A DNA stretch of 64,000 nt from Hypericum androsaemum (GCA_963995505.1 OZ023193.1:5292521-5356520), one strand, 5' to 3'. Shown: positions 33,681-45,690, counted from the stretch's first letter. A program made the numbers and translations. The notes: generated from the letters alone by a model not told the origin.

Positions 33681-33907
33681 CATGTTCATTTGTCTTTGTT
33701 ATTTTAGCAGACTATCGCTAACCTTGGAAAACAATAACTTTGTTCTTAGTTTGATCTCTATCTGATGATGTTTTACTACTGGAGATCTTTGAACTTTTTA
33801 CCGTGACGGAAGGACAAGCTCGCTTAAATGATGATCGAAAAAACATATGCCAAAAAACTGTTGTGATGGTACTTGATATCAAGATCGTTGATTGTAGTCA
33901 AAACTAC

Positions 33908-34430
33908 CTACACTAACAGTAAAAAAAACAGATAAGCAACAGTACCTAATAAAAATATAGCTGCTGCAATATAAAATAGATACTCAGAACCATTTGCAAG
34001 GGATTTAAGAAATGAATGACGTGAAGATAGATAACCTCCAGCGCTCGTGGCTAAAGCTCCAAATAAACTTGCCATGACTCCAACAACCAAAAAGATTGGA
34101 GTCCTTGAACCTGAAGTCCTTGACAATGTCATCGCATGAGGTGACGAAGTACGAGAGATACCACCTCTTGTTTCGACCTTCAAAGATTGTATAACATTGC
34201 TGTCCCACTTTTTTAACCTGAAAGAAGGAAAAAATTAAAACAAAGTGACATATTCTTCAAACTCACCTCTTCGGCGCAAGAGATGAACCCTTCCATCTCC
34301 CTTAGAGTACGGCTACTGAAGAAGCACATTCTTGAACTCACACCAATGTTAAAAAATTAAATGCATAATAAGATACATACCTCTTCTCGAAGATTCTCAA
34401 GTGTAAACACGAAAACTCTGTCAATGGAAT
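33908..34430 (-). pseudogene. 3' fragment of the membrane-protein gene, unit 1
   Basis: This is a copy of the end of the gene at 44.5-45.7 kb. It keeps the exon with TIFEGRNKRWYLSYFVTSCDDI, the two membrane segments (FLVVGVMASLFGALATSAGG and EYLFYIAAAIFLLGTVAYLF), and the exon with RTLREIEGFI (about 34265-34340). A deletion between DFRFK and the first membrane segment puts them in different frames, and sequence upstream of about 34430 is replaced by LINE DNA. Not functional. Confidence 0.75.
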
Positions 34431-34439
34431 GCAAGCCAA

Positions 34440-34610
34440 AGAGATCCCAAAGCCCGTGGAGAATCAACTGCAGACACACCACCTCTCGAACCAGCTTCAA
34501 AGGTCTTGGCCTTTATTTTGAAGAACAAGAATCTAACAATCAGGAAAGATCAAAAGCGCCTCACAATAGAAGCTACTACCATTGATATTCCAACCCCTAT
34601 TAACCACAGT
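34440..34610 (+). repeat. LINE-derived fragment (5' region)
   Basis: Matches 45725-45870 and 46650-46810, containing TTCAAAGGTCTTGGCCTTTA. It joins the truncated membrane-protein gene directly. To its right, 34625-34745 on the minus strand there is a short open stretch (TMNDTCGKSILSVNKNWLQS) with no recognisable family. Confidence 0.6.
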
Positions 34611-35096
34611 CAATAAATGAGCGGTTACCAGAGTCATAAATCTCAAACTCATGACGACCGATAAAACCGACATCACTTTGAAGCCAATTTTTATTCACAC
34701 TGAGAATTGATTTTCCGCAAGTGTCATTCATCGTTACGAAACTTTCTCAACGTGTTTCGCATATATCATATGACACCCAAAATCAATTGGCGTGACCTGC
34801 ATTAGCTCAAAGTTCTTAAGAAATTATATTTAAATAGAATTCTCTTTCTAATTATTCTCTTAGGCCCAAACCCAACATATAGGTGTATGTTGGGCCAACC
34901 TCCTCGATGAATTAAAAATCCAATTCTCCAACACTACTAACAACTAATATCCATCCATGTTCCAATGGTTCTATTTAGTTATTCTGTTGTGGGTAACCCA
35001 AATTCTCAGTTAAGCTATCCAGTTCCTGTCGCATGGTAACTTTTTTATCTTTTGCATATCAGGTGTTTGATGAAATTCTTGACCAGAGCACGTCAA

Positions 35097-35245
35097 AAAT
35101 ATGCGAGCAATTCCAGGGCGGTATCGTTGGGGTCCATGCTCTTCTCCTTGAGCTCCAAGTAAATGTCGTCATCGGAAAACTTGTCTCCGACTATCTTTTT
35201 AATATCCTGTATAACCGCCCTCACTTTTTCCGATAACCCGTCGGT
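35097..35245 (-). pseudogene. DUF1296 (GBF-interacting protein 1-like) exon, unit 1
   Basis: Paralogue of the first exon at 49057-49236. It reads in one frame through VRAVIQDIKKIVGDKFSDDD and IYLELKEKSMDPNDTALELL, the DUF1296 domain core. It has neither the ATG region nor the 3' splice donor of the full copy. A deletion ends it at CGAGCAATTCC. The seven bases missing from the other copy are present here. Confidence 0.7.
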
Positions 35246-35553
35246 GGGCGCCGGAAGCTGCGAGAAGAAGCTGTGTCGCTTTTGGGAGGGAGGGAGGAGA
35301 TGATTTGGATTATGGGCGGGCCAGAGTCAAAAGGAGATGAAGATGGGCTTTGAAGTTGGTTTGCCTTTTGTAGTAGTGTATGGTCGTGGGCCTATTTTAT
35401 TTGGTTTCTTTTGTTTTGTAAAGTCCAACTAGATTGATTGGAACTTGTTTAATCAATCGTTCATAGACTTATGAAATAGGTATCTATCTAGGAATATATG
35501 GAAAACAGGTATTGTTGCCACAGGTATTTTTCGTGGGGAAATGGACATAAAAG

Positions 35554-36046
35554 CATGCTTTTAAAAAACGACCCGGAGGCCGAATCGGGATTTCTCCCGT
35601 CCTCTGGGTCGTTCGATCAGACTGGTTGAACCATCGGTCGGACCGGTCAAACCACCGATCGGACCGGTCAAACCACCGGTCGGACCAATTTTTTTATTTT
35701 TAAATATTTTAAATAATATATATATGTAGGTTAAAATATACTTATTTTTCATACCAAAAAAAACAGACTTAATTTTTTATCTCTCCACTCTATAAATCTA
35801 CTTTATTTATTTATTACTTTATAAATTTGTCAAATCAATTTTTTTCCTCGAAAACTACCAAAAAAAAGTCAATTTTCGCCCATTTTTGTACTAACCGGGT
35901 TCGACCGATCAGGATGGACCTCAAAATCGGCCGGTTTGACCAGATTTGGTCCGGTTAGTACAGACCCTGGTCAAAAGCCTAAAAACGACCCGGTCTAGTG
36001 CCCGTTTTGCGGTCCCACCGGTCGGACCGTATTTTTTAAAACCATG
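35554..36046. mobile_element. hAT-type MITE, 493 bp, with 8 bp target duplication
   Basis: The flanks are identical 8 bp target duplications, CATAAAAG, at 35546-35553 and 36047-36054. The ends are inverted, CATGCTTTTAAAAAACG and CATGGTTTTAAAAAATACGG. Inside are several GACCGGTCAAACCACCG-type motifs and no ORF. Unit 2 has the empty site at about 40300 (GGATATAAAAGACTA), with one copy of the octamer. 8 bp duplications and A/T-rich short TIRs fit the hAT superfamily. Confidence 0.88.
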
Positions 36047-36246
36047 CATAAAAGACTATTTAAAATTAATAAGAAGAAAAAAAAACATATAAATATTGCC
36101 GATTGGTACCGAAGATCTTTACACTAGTTATTCACGATTTCTGTTGGATCCTTTCACTGACATATCCAGACCAACTTGATGTGCAAAGTGAAGAAAAAAG
36201 GACACGTGCATATTGGAAGAGTTACACCCGATAGTTACCTGTTTTT

Positions 36247-36563
36247 AAAAGTCTATTTTAATACCACGTGGTATTGCAAAAAATCATTTTAGTTCCAAGT
36301 GGTAAAAAATCTATCAATCGAGTCAAACTGCAGCCAATTAACATCACTTAGATCCACGGACAACTGCCTGAATCTTGCCCGTCCTGCCCGAATCCTACCC
36401 ATCTATCTGGACAAGCCACATTAGCAAAGGTTCGGGCAACTATCCGTCGATCTAAGTGATGTTAATTAGCTACGGTTTGACTCGATTGATGGAGTTTTTA
36501 GTTTTTACTACAGGATACAAAAGTAATTTTTTGCGATACCACATGATACTAAAATAGACTTTT
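36247..36563. mobile_element. Foldback MITE, 317 bp, with ~115 bp inverted ends
   Basis: The two halves are inverted copies: AAAAGTCTATTTTAnTACCA at the left matches the right end read backwards, and the match continues through ATCAATCGAGTCAAAC and TTAACATCACTTAGATC. The flanks CCTGTTTTT and CCTTTTTAA suggest an imperfect 8-9 bp duplication. The paralogous position at about 40490 lacks the insert. There is no coding capacity. Confidence 0.8.
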
Positions 36564-38795
36564 TCCTTTTTAATATTATAACTTTCACAAAAATTAGAAA
36601 TTCCAAGTTGCAATAATATCCGGACCAACTTGGAATTCAAATTTGCTCAAATTACTTATATTTGGTGGGGTTATTTCCGGAAAATTGGAGCTCGGTGTTT
36701 CATATATATTTTTTCTTCATTGGATTTTATCATAATAAGATTATAATAAAGTTGAACGTTGCATATCGTGCAAAAAAATTCCGCACTCATTAAATTGTAG
36801 ATATTATATTAATCAACAAAACCTTACTTATATAAAAAAAGTTTGTAACGCCACGGAAACGTGAAACCCACTTTTCCAATACACATGAATATAAAAAGTA
36901 TTTAAGTATATATTAAATAATTAAAAACTCGCACTTTACTTTATCCAACATAATAATTTTTAATAAATATAAAAAAGAAAAATGCTAAAAAAAAAAATTT
37001 TGGTGTTATAAGGCCTGAATATATCTATAGGCTGTAGTTAAATAAAGCCCAAGTAGGCAAGTACACAGACTTACAAGTACAACACGTGACCCCTAAAAAA
37101 CGAGGTACAACACGTGACCTCATCCTCAAGGATCAGACACAACACTAGAATGTTAGGTCTATCTAAGGAACTTGCAGGAAAAGCACCTCTTCGCCGATCC
37201 AACCGCCTCCGACACGGAATTTCTTTCCCTGGAAGGTCAGAAAGAAGGTTTTGTACGGATTTTCTTCCAAATCTTCATCTTTCTTCGAAATTGGGAATTT
37301 TGTGTTCAACCTTTTTTGCATTCCTGGAAAAAAACAATGGCTTTGTTTAATTTTAATTTTGTGTTTAATCTTGATCACTCACAAACCCCCTCTCTCTCCT
37401 GATCTTCTCCTCTCACCACCTAGCAAAAATAAAACAGAGAGAAAAAGACAGTTTCGAGCCCGGAGGCGTCAAGGGTTTCAGTTTTTTTGGGAGGGTTTCA
37501 GAAATTTGGTCCAATTTCGCCCAATTTGGAACAAAAATGTCAAGTTTTGCTTCAATTTCTTCCAATTTTCCCCCTTTCAAGAGTTCCGTCCCAACCGATT
37601 TTTTGTGTTCGAACTACCCGTCGGACCGAATTTTGAGTGGTTCGTACATCACCCATTTGTAAACTTAAACTCGAGCCCTTTATAGGTCGGACCATATTTT
37701 TTAAAACTAAACTTACATTAATCGATAATCAATCACGCTAACTAACACAATACATTTTCAATAATAAAAAAAGTACACTGTCCAGCCCAACAGAAGTACA
37801 AGTACACCGCGTGACCTCGTTCTCGAGTACCACTGTCCAAAAGAGACACAGCACACGTACACACACGTCAAGCATCATCCTCTCTCTATCCAGAAGACGA
37901 AGCTTAGGGAAATCTTGGAAATTGCAGGAAAAGGGACTCATCGCCTTTCCACTTCCTTCGACACAGAATTTCTTCACCTGGAAGGTCGAAAAAGAAGGTT
38001 CGTACAAAGTTCTCTTCAAAATTTTCATCTTTCTTCCGGATTGGGAATTTAATTATAATGGGTTTTTGGTTTTTCTCTGCCTCCTTCTTTCTGTGTTTTT
38101 CTCTTGTTTAATTTTAGTGGACCCGGAACCTGTCGTGGTGGTCGAAGCTTGCTTTATAGATCAGAAGTTTATTTAGCCTCGAGCAAGGTTCAGGGGAATT
38201 CATTTGTGAAGCTTTAGTAGCAAGCACTATGTAATCCGGACTTCTGAGTCTCGGTTGTCTGTGTTCAAGTGCTTAATAATAATAATAATTGGCGGCGCTT
38301 CCCGATTAGATGTTGGATATGAATGCTCAAGCACTAGGGTTATGAGGATTGATCTGAGTTCATGCCTTTGATTAACGAAATCCATTAGATCTCGTAGGCT
38401 CCCACGGTCTCGTTAGCTGTTGCAAGCTGATACCAATTATAGGGATCTGTAGGCTTAGGGATTGTTTCCGTTTGTGTAGACTCTGGAGTGCGGGGGTGGG
38501 GGCCAGAAAGTGTACTGGCAATCTGGAATGCTTTGAGATACGTCCCTAGCTGGAATCATGCGTTGCTGGATGACTGATGATTCTGTCGTCAATTGATTCT
38601 TTCTCAAACATTGTGCAGTCTCTTTTGTTAACAGAATTCAGGATGGGAACGCTAAGGAATTCAGCAGCTTGGAAAGTTTAAAGGGACACTACTCACGACA
38701 CTATCAGTGCATTTTTTTCACTAGAAGATGAGCCAGAACAAACAACAGATTTCTACAAAAGAATTCAAGGTTCAATTGGAAATACATGCTATAGA
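36564..38795 (+). other. Inter-unit DNA and leader blocks A and B of F-box unit 2
   Basis: 36564-37040 matches 40500-41010. Block A is 37050-37780 and block B 37790-38642, with the same leader exons as in the other units (splice acceptor ATTGTGCAG at about 38618). The in-frame ATG at 38643, equivalent to the start of F-box proteins 1 and 3, is followed after 12 codons by a TAA at 38679-38681. Confidence 0.65.
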
Positions 38796-39944
38796 ATGAT
38801 GACAATCTTGAAGTGCTTTCGTCCCATTTCGAGACTTTTCCAGGGGAAAGGAGGGAAGCCTCTGCCCGATGATGTGGTTCTTGATATTTTAAGCAGGTTA
38901 CCAGCCAAAGATATCCTTAACTGTCGTATGGTGTGCACGAGATGGATGTCCCTGACCTCAACTCCTTACTTCCGTGATTTACACCTGACGGGATCCCCTC
39001 CCATGATCTTGCTACATCATGATGTTCTAGAAAGTGACTCGAGGTTGTATTCTATTGACCTTGCCCTAGAAGAACCCTGCATCAAAAAATTTGACACGAA
39101 GAAGCTACCGTTAGACCGTCGTCATCCTCCTCTTTTTGGTGGAATGTGCGACGGGCTGGTGTTGCTATGGTCCAGGGAAGAAATAATATCATCTCTCCGT
39201 TTATATATTTGCAATCCTTTGTCAGGGAGAAAAATAATGGAGGTGGCAGCCAAAGGCTTCCTTTTTTGTGGGTTCTGGTTTCACCCGGCCAAGAGAGAGT
39301 ACTTTTTTCTCACAGCTTCTATTGGTCGCGGTCACATGGGGGAGTCGGGATTCCAATATAAGATATTTAACTTGCAGGGTGAGAGCACTGTGGTTGGCTG
39401 GTATGGGACTTACCCTACAAATGATGTGCCTATCAATATCAATGGTTCAATCTATAACTTACTCAAGTTTCCAATTCCTCCCCAGTGTTGCGTAATGATC
39501 TTCAACATTGATCGTGAGAAAATTGAGTTCAGGCCTCATCCACATAATGATCATTGCAATCATGGACAGGACATGTGCAACATGTACTATGCAGACATGT
39601 GTTTGTTGGAAGTGGAAGGGTCATTGGGTTTTGCTCATGTCTGTTCTAGCTGCCTTTATTTATGGATCCTTGCGGACGGTGCAACTTGGCATTGGATTCC
39701 AAGGTATAAACTCAATCTTAATTGGAATCCCTCAATGGGTGAAATTTTCCCATTAAGTGGCATACAGAATGGTGAACTGCTGATGCATTATGACTATAAC
39801 AGATTGTTCGTTGTCAATCTTGAAACAAGACGTGTTAGAAAGATAGATATTAGTATTTATTATCCTATGGTAAATAGATTTATCAGTGCAACCACATATG
39901 CCAGTAGTCTTGTTGGTCTGAATAGCTTGGCCTCTTTCATGTGA
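38796..39944 (+). CDS. F-box protein 2 (382 aa), N-terminally shortened
   Basis: Same protein as F-box 1 and 3: KPLPDDVVLDILSRLPAKDI, then LYICNPLSGRKIMEV. An in-frame TAA at 38679 cuts the first start, so translation should begin at the ATG 38796, corresponding to residue 48 of F-box protein 3. The F-box and all of the C-terminal domain remain. Among the copies it has the largest number of changes that I notice (e.g. CTRW in place of CRRW). Downstream, unit 2 has lost the membrane-protein and DUF1296-like genes. Confidence 0.85.
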   Translation: MMTILKCFRPISRLFQGKGGKPLPDDVVLDILSRLPAKDILNCRMVCTRWMSLTSTPYFRDLHLTGSPPMILLHHDVLESDSRLYSIDLALEEPCIKKFDTKKLPLDRRHPPLFGGMCDGLVLLWSREEIISSLRLYICNPLSGRKIMEVAAKGFLFCGFWFHPAKREYFFLTASIGRGHMGESGFQYKIFNLQGESTVVGWYGTYPTNDVPININGSIYNLLKFPIPPQCCVMIFNIDREKIEFRPHPHNDHCNHGQDMCNMYYADMCLLEVEGSLGFAHVCSSCLYLWILADGATWHWIPRYKLNLNWNPSMGEIFPLSGIQNGELLMHYDYNRLFVVNLETRRVRKIDISIYYPMVNRFISATTYASSLVGLNSLASFM

Positions 39945-42879
39945 CATGTTTATTTGTGTTTGTTATTTTAGCACACTATCGCCAACCTTTTATAACCAGG
40001 CGTGGAAAACAATAACTTTGTTCTTGAGAATTTAAAATGCAAAATTTGAGAATAAGTAAATAAGATATTGGTTGAACAAATATATAACATCTGTATATAT
40101 GTATACAATATTAAAAGCGCTAACTATATAAAAATACATACAACATAATATTTATAAGCAGCGAAAATATTAATACGCTGGCTGGTTGCGACTCTTATTC
40201 TGCACTCCTCTTACGGGGGAATGAAACCGTCTTTTTCATACTGTTCCAGAAATATTAATACAACTCCACTTCTTAAAAAAAATTTAGTTTTCTGGGGAAA
40301 TGGATATAAAAGACTATCTAAAATTAATAAGAAGAAGCAAAAAAATATAGCATATATTTATTGCCGTTGGTACCGAAGATCTATAAACTGGTTATTCACG
40401 ATTTATCTTGAATCCTTTCACGGAGACCAACTTGATGTACAGTAAAAGACGTACGCATTGGAAGAGTTACACCCGATAGTTATCTATTTTTAATATTATT
40501 ACTTTCACGAAAATTAGAAATTCCAAGTAGCAATAATATCCAGATCAACTTGAAGTTCAAATTTGCTCAAATTACTTATATTTGGTGGGGTTATTTCCAG
40601 AAAATTGGAGCTCGGTGTATTGTATATATTTTTGACTGAGTGCCGTGAATGCATACAGTACTTTTTTCCCTATACAATTTTTTTTCCATTGAATTGTATT
40701 GTAATAAGATTATAAAAAAGTTGACCGTTGCATCTCGACAAAAAAATTCTGCACTCATCAAGTTGTAAATATCATAGTAATGAACAAAACTTCACTTATA
40801 TAAAAGAAGTTTGTAACGCCCCGGAAATGTGAAACCCACTTTTCCAATACACATGAATAATGAATTTAAAAAAGTATATATTAATTAATTAAAAACTCGC
40901 ACTTTACTTATCCAGCATAATATTTTTAATATTAAAAAACCACTTTTTTTTAATAAATATAAAAAATAAAAATGCTAAATTTTTGTGTGTGTATAACTTA
41001 TAACTACAAGGCCTGAATATATCTACGGGCTCAGTTAAATAAAGCCCAAGTACACACAGACTGACAAGTACAGCGCATGACCTCATCCTCAAGGATCAGA
41101 CACAACACACGTGAAGCTTCTTCCATCTCCTGTCTGAAAGAAGATTATGTCTTCCTCAAAAAGAAAGAAGATTATGTCTATCTGAGGAAGTTGCAGGAAA
41201 AGCAACCCGTCGCCGATCCAACCACCTCCGACACATAATTTCTTCTCCTGGAAGGTCAAAAAGAAGGTTTGTACGAATTTCTCGTCAACGTTTTCATCTC
41301 TCTTCCAAATTGGGAATTTTGTGTTCAATTTTTTTAGGTAAAAAAATTGGTTTGTTTTTCTTTGCCTCCTTTCTGTAATTTTTTTTCTCTTAATTTTAGT
41401 GGAAGAATTTGTAGCGTCTAGAAGAAGTCCCAAATAACTTGTGCTCTCCCTCCACTTATCTTTTTCTCTCAACAAGTTCTTCTTCTTCCTCTTCCCTGAC
41501 CCAGAAATCTTGATCCCTCACAAACCCCCTTACTCATCTTCTCCTCTCACCACCTAGCAAAAATAAAACAGAGAGAAAAAGACAGTTTCGAGCCCGGAGT
41601 CGTAAGGGTTTCAGTTTTTTTGGGAGGGTTTCAGAAATTGGGTCCAATTTCGCCCAATTTGGAAAAAAATGTCAAGTTTTGCTTCAATTTCTTCCAATTT
41701 TTCAAGAGTTCCGTCCCAACCGGTTTTTTTGTGTTCGAACTGTCTGTCTGACCGAATTTTGAATGGTTCGTACGGCAACCATTTGTAAACCTAAACCTGA
41801 GCCTTTAATAGGTTGGACCATGTTTTCTAAAACTAAACTTACATTAATTGATATTTGATAATCAATCACACTTTAATAATCAATCACACTTTAATAATCA
41901 ATCACACTTTAACTAACACAATACATTTTCAATAAATAAAAAAAAGAGAGGAAAGATAGGCCACATGGGCTTATTAGGGTGTGTTAATGACCCACGATTG
42001 TATTGGATACTTAACAGATACATCCAGCCCAACAGGAGTACAAGTACATCGCGTGACCTCGTTCTCAAGTACCACTCATTGTCCAAAAGAGAGACAGCAC
42101 ACACACGTGAAGCATCATCCTCTGTCTATCCAGAAGGAGGAGGTTAGGTTAGGGAAATCTTAGAAATTGCAGGAAAAAGGTCTCATCGCCTTTCCACCGC
42201 CTTCGACTCAGAATTTCTTCCCCTGGAAGGTCAAAAAAGAAGGTTCGTACAAAGTTATCTTCAAAGTTTTCATCTTTCTTCCAGATTGGGAATTTAATTA
42301 TAATGGTTTTTTGTTTTTCTCTGCCTCCTTTCTGTGTTTTTTTTCTTGTTTAATTTTAGTGGACCTGGAACCTGTCGTGGTGGTCGAAGCTTGCTTTATA
42401 GATCAGAAGTTTATTTAGCCTCCAGGATCAATTGAATCAGGGGAATTCATTTGTGAAGCTTTAGTAGCACTATGTAATCTGGCCTTCTGAGTCTCGGTTG
42501 TCTGTGTTCAAGTGCTTAGATGTTGGATATGAATGCTCAAGCTTTAGGGGTTATGAGGATTGGTCTGAGTTCATGCCTTTGATTAGCCAAGTCAATTGGA
42601 TCTCGTTAGCTGTTGCAAGCTGTACCAATTACTATAGGGATCTGTGGGCTTAGGGATGGTTTCTGTTTGTGTAGACTAATGTGGTGTTTTTGGTGGGGGG
42701 TGGGGGCGGAAAGTGTACTGGCGTTTTTTCGGTGTGGATAGTGTAACAATCTGGAATGCTTTGAGATATATATGTCCCTAGCTGGAATCATGCGTTGCTG
42801 GGATGACTCTTGATTCTGTCGTCAATTGATTCGTTCTCAAACATTGTGCAGGCAGACTATTTGGTTAACAGAATTCGGG
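39945..42879 (+). other. Inter-unit DNA and leader blocks A and B of F-box unit 3
   Basis: 40040-41010 is the AT-rich spacer, with the empty sites of both MITEs found in unit 1 (about 40300 and 40490). Block A is 41050-41940 and block B 41960-42879, again with the acceptor GTGCAG before the coding exon at about 42852. I see no other gene here. Confidence 0.65.
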
Positions 42880-44169
42880 ATGGGAACGCCAACTTGGAAA
42901 GTTTGGAGGGACACTACTCACGACACTGTCAGTGGGTTTTTTTCACTAGAAGATGAGCCAGAACAAACAACAGATTTCTACAAAAGAATTCAAGGTTCAA
43001 TTGGAAATACTTTCTATGGAATGATGACAATCTTGAAGTGCTTTCGTTCCATTTCGAGACTTTTCCTGGGGAAAGGAGGGAAGCCACTGCCCGATGACGT
43101 GGTGCTTGATATTTTAAGCAGGTTACCAGCCAAAGATATCCTTAAGTGTCGTATGGTGTGCAGGAGATGGATGTCCCTGACCTCAACTCCTTACTTCCGT
43201 GATTTACACCTGGCGGGATCCCCTCCCATGATCTTGCTACATCACGATGTTCCAGAAAGTGACTTGAGGTTGTATTCTATTGACCTAGCCCCAGAAGAAC
43301 CTTGCATCAAAAAATTTGACACGAAGAAGCTACAGTTAGACCGTCGTCATCCTCCTCTTTTTGGTGGAACGTGCGACGGGCTGGTGTTGCTATGGTCCAG
43401 GGAAGAAATAATAACATCTCTCCGTTTATATATTTGCAATCCTTTGTCAGGGAGAAAAATAATGGAGGTGGCAGCCAAAGGCTTCTTTTTTTGTGGGTTC
43501 TGGTTTCACCCAGCCAAGAGAGGGTACTTTTTCCTCACAGCTTCTATTGGTCGCGGTCACATGGGGGAGTCGGGATTCCAATATAAGATATTTAACTTGC
43601 AGGGTGAGAGTACTGTGGTTGGCTGGTATGGGACTTACCCTACAAATGATGTGCCTATCAATATCAATGGTTCAATCTATAACTTACTCAAGTTTCCAGT
43701 TCCTCCCCAGTGTTGCGTAATGATCTTCAACATTGATCGTGAGAAAATTGAGTTCAGGCCTCATCCACATAATGATCATTGCAATCATGGACAGGATATG
43801 TGCAACATGTATGATGCAGATATGTGTTTGTTGGAAATGGAAGGGTCATTGGGTTTTGCTCATGTCTGTTCTAGCCGCCTTCATTTATGGATCCTTGCGG
43901 ATAGTGCAACTTGGCATTGGATTCCAAGGTATAAACTCAATCTTAATTGGAATCCCTCAATGGGTGAAATTTTCCCATTAAGTGGCATACAGAATGGTGA
44001 ACTGCTGATGCATTATGACTACAACAGATTGTTCGTTGTCAATCTTGAAACAAGACGTGTTAGAAAGATAGATATTAGTATTGATTATCCTATGGTAAAT
44101 AGATTTCTCAGTGCAACCACATATGCCAGTAGTCTTGTTGGTCTGAATCGCTTGGCATCTTTCATGTGA
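42880..44169 (+). CDS. F-box protein 3 (429 aa)
   Basis: Full-length copy. The ATG at 42880 gives MGTPTWKVWRD; the F-box is at residues 68-111; CDGLVLLW and LYICNPLSGRKIMEV mark the F-box-associated region; the C-terminus is LVGLNRLASFM. It differs from F-box 1 by a few scattered residues and one extra residue (REEIITSL against REGISSL). It is the copy followed by the most complete downstream genes, so unit 3 may preserve the ancestral layout best. Role as an SCF substrate receptor is inferred from the family. Confidence 0.9.
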   Translation: MGTPTWKVWRDTTHDTVSGFFSLEDEPEQTTDFYKRIQGSIGNTFYGMMTILKCFRSISRLFLGKGGKPLPDDVVLDILSRLPAKDILKCRMVCRRWMSLTSTPYFRDLHLAGSPPMILLHHDVPESDLRLYSIDLAPEEPCIKKFDTKKLQLDRRHPPLFGGTCDGLVLLWSREEIITSLRLYICNPLSGRKIMEVAAKGFFFCGFWFHPAKRGYFFLTASIGRGHMGESGFQYKIFNLQGESTVVGWYGTYPTNDVPININGSIYNLLKFPVPPQCCVMIFNIDREKIEFRPHPHNDHCNHGQDMCNMYDADMCLLEMEGSLGFAHVCSSRLHLWILADSATWHWIPRYKLNLNWNPSMGEIFPLSGIQNGELLMHYDYNRLFVVNLETRRVRKIDISIDYPMVNRFLSATTYASSLVGLNRLASFM

Positions 44170-44494
44170 CATGTTTATTTGTCTTTGTTATTTTAGCAGA
44201 CTATCGCCAACCTTCTATAACCAGGCGTGGAAAACAATAACTTTGTTCTTAGTTTGATCTCGTAATGTTATTATTTGGGACGTGTTCTATTGAAAGAACT
44301 TCCAAAGCGAAACTTTCGCACTTTTTCTATCTGATGATGTTTTACAACTGGAAATATTTGAAATTTTTGCTGTATGCGTGACGGAAGGACAAGCTCGATT
44401 AAATGATGATCGAAAAAACATATGCCAAAAAACTGTTGTGATTGTACTTGATATCAAGATCGTTGATTGTTGTCAAAACTATATACACTAACAG

Positions 44495-45690
44495 TCAAAA
44501 AAACAGATAAACAACAGTACCTAATAACAATATAGCTGCTACAATATAGAATAGATACTCAGAACCATTTGCAAGGAATTTAAGAAATGAAGAACGTGAA
44601 GATAGATAACCTCCAGCGCTCGTTGCTAAAGCTCCAAGTAAACTTGCCATGACACCAACAACCAAAAAGATTGCACCCTGTCTTGATCTCACGAGAGCCA
44701 CCTTGAATCTGAAGTCCTTGACGATGTCCTCGCATGAGGTAACGAAGTACGAGAGATACCACCCCTTGTTTCGACCTTCAAAGATTGTATAACACTCCTG
44801 ACCCACTTTTTTAACCTGAAAGAAGGACAAATTGAAACAAAGTGACACACTAACCTATTAGATAACATATTCTTCGAACTCACCTCTTCTGCGCAATAGA
44901 TGAACCCTTCGATCTCCCTTAGAGTACGGTTACTGAAGAAGCACATTCTTGAACTCACACCACGCAACTTCCTAATACGTTTCTCCTGTAGCAAAAAGTG
45001 ATAAGTTTCGAGATGTTAAAACATTAAATGCATAATAAGATACTTGCCAGATTGCCAAGTGTAAACACGAAAACTCTTTCAATGGAATGCATGACAAAGT
45101 CCAATCCATCAAGGCTCTTGGAAATAATTGTAGCCAAATCTACCATCTTATGGACATCCGTGTACTCGTCATCATAAACTTTACCATGGAATCTCATATA
45201 CACCACCTTTGGTTCTAGGATAAAACTACAAAAAGAAAATTTAAGGTGATTAGATTTTAAAAACCAAAGAAATTATTTAAAAATAAGCATAAGAATTACT
45301 TACAACACATTGGGTAGGATTAGTATCAAAGAATCTCTGCTCCCTTTTTGCATGAAGTAGGAAAGAGGAGACGTAAACTTGACCTTCAGCATTTTTGCCT
45401 CTGTTTTTGACAAACGACATAATTTCGCTACCTCGCGGTCTCCAAACCTCAGAAATTCCACACATGACGTCTGGACTCGAGTCCAACGACGAAGATTAGA
45501 AACTGATTGCTTGACCTTTTGTCACAACAACAAAGAAAGCATGCATGTTAAATGAGATAATTCCCAACACGAAAATGAGTGAACAAAAAAAGCACAATAA
45601 AAATACCTTACAAGTGCCCGGGTCCACATCAACAACACATGAACTTACAACGTCCAAAGAACCAGGAATCTCTGACACTGGTGAGAAAGA
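44495..45690 (-). CDS. Unrecognised protein with two C-terminal membrane segments (multi-exon)
   Basis: Exons, high to low: about 45680-45608 (SEIPGSLDVVSSCVVDVDPG), 45490-45303 (VWRPRGSEIMSFVKNRGKNA then EGQVYVSSFLLHAKREQRFF), 45229-45055 (VVYMRFHGKVYDDEYTDVHK then LATIISKSLDGLDFVMHSIE), 44995-44883 (RTLREIEGFIYCAEE) and 44820-44495. The last ends with two hydrophobic segments, FLVVGVMASLLGALATSAGG and YLFYIVAAILLLGTVVYLFF. I do not recognise the family. Exons look conserved between units 1 and 3, which suggests it was a real gene. One donor at 45054 reads GC-AAGT in place of the GT-ATGT of unit 1. It may continue upstream into the DUF1296-like gene. Confidence 0.5.
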
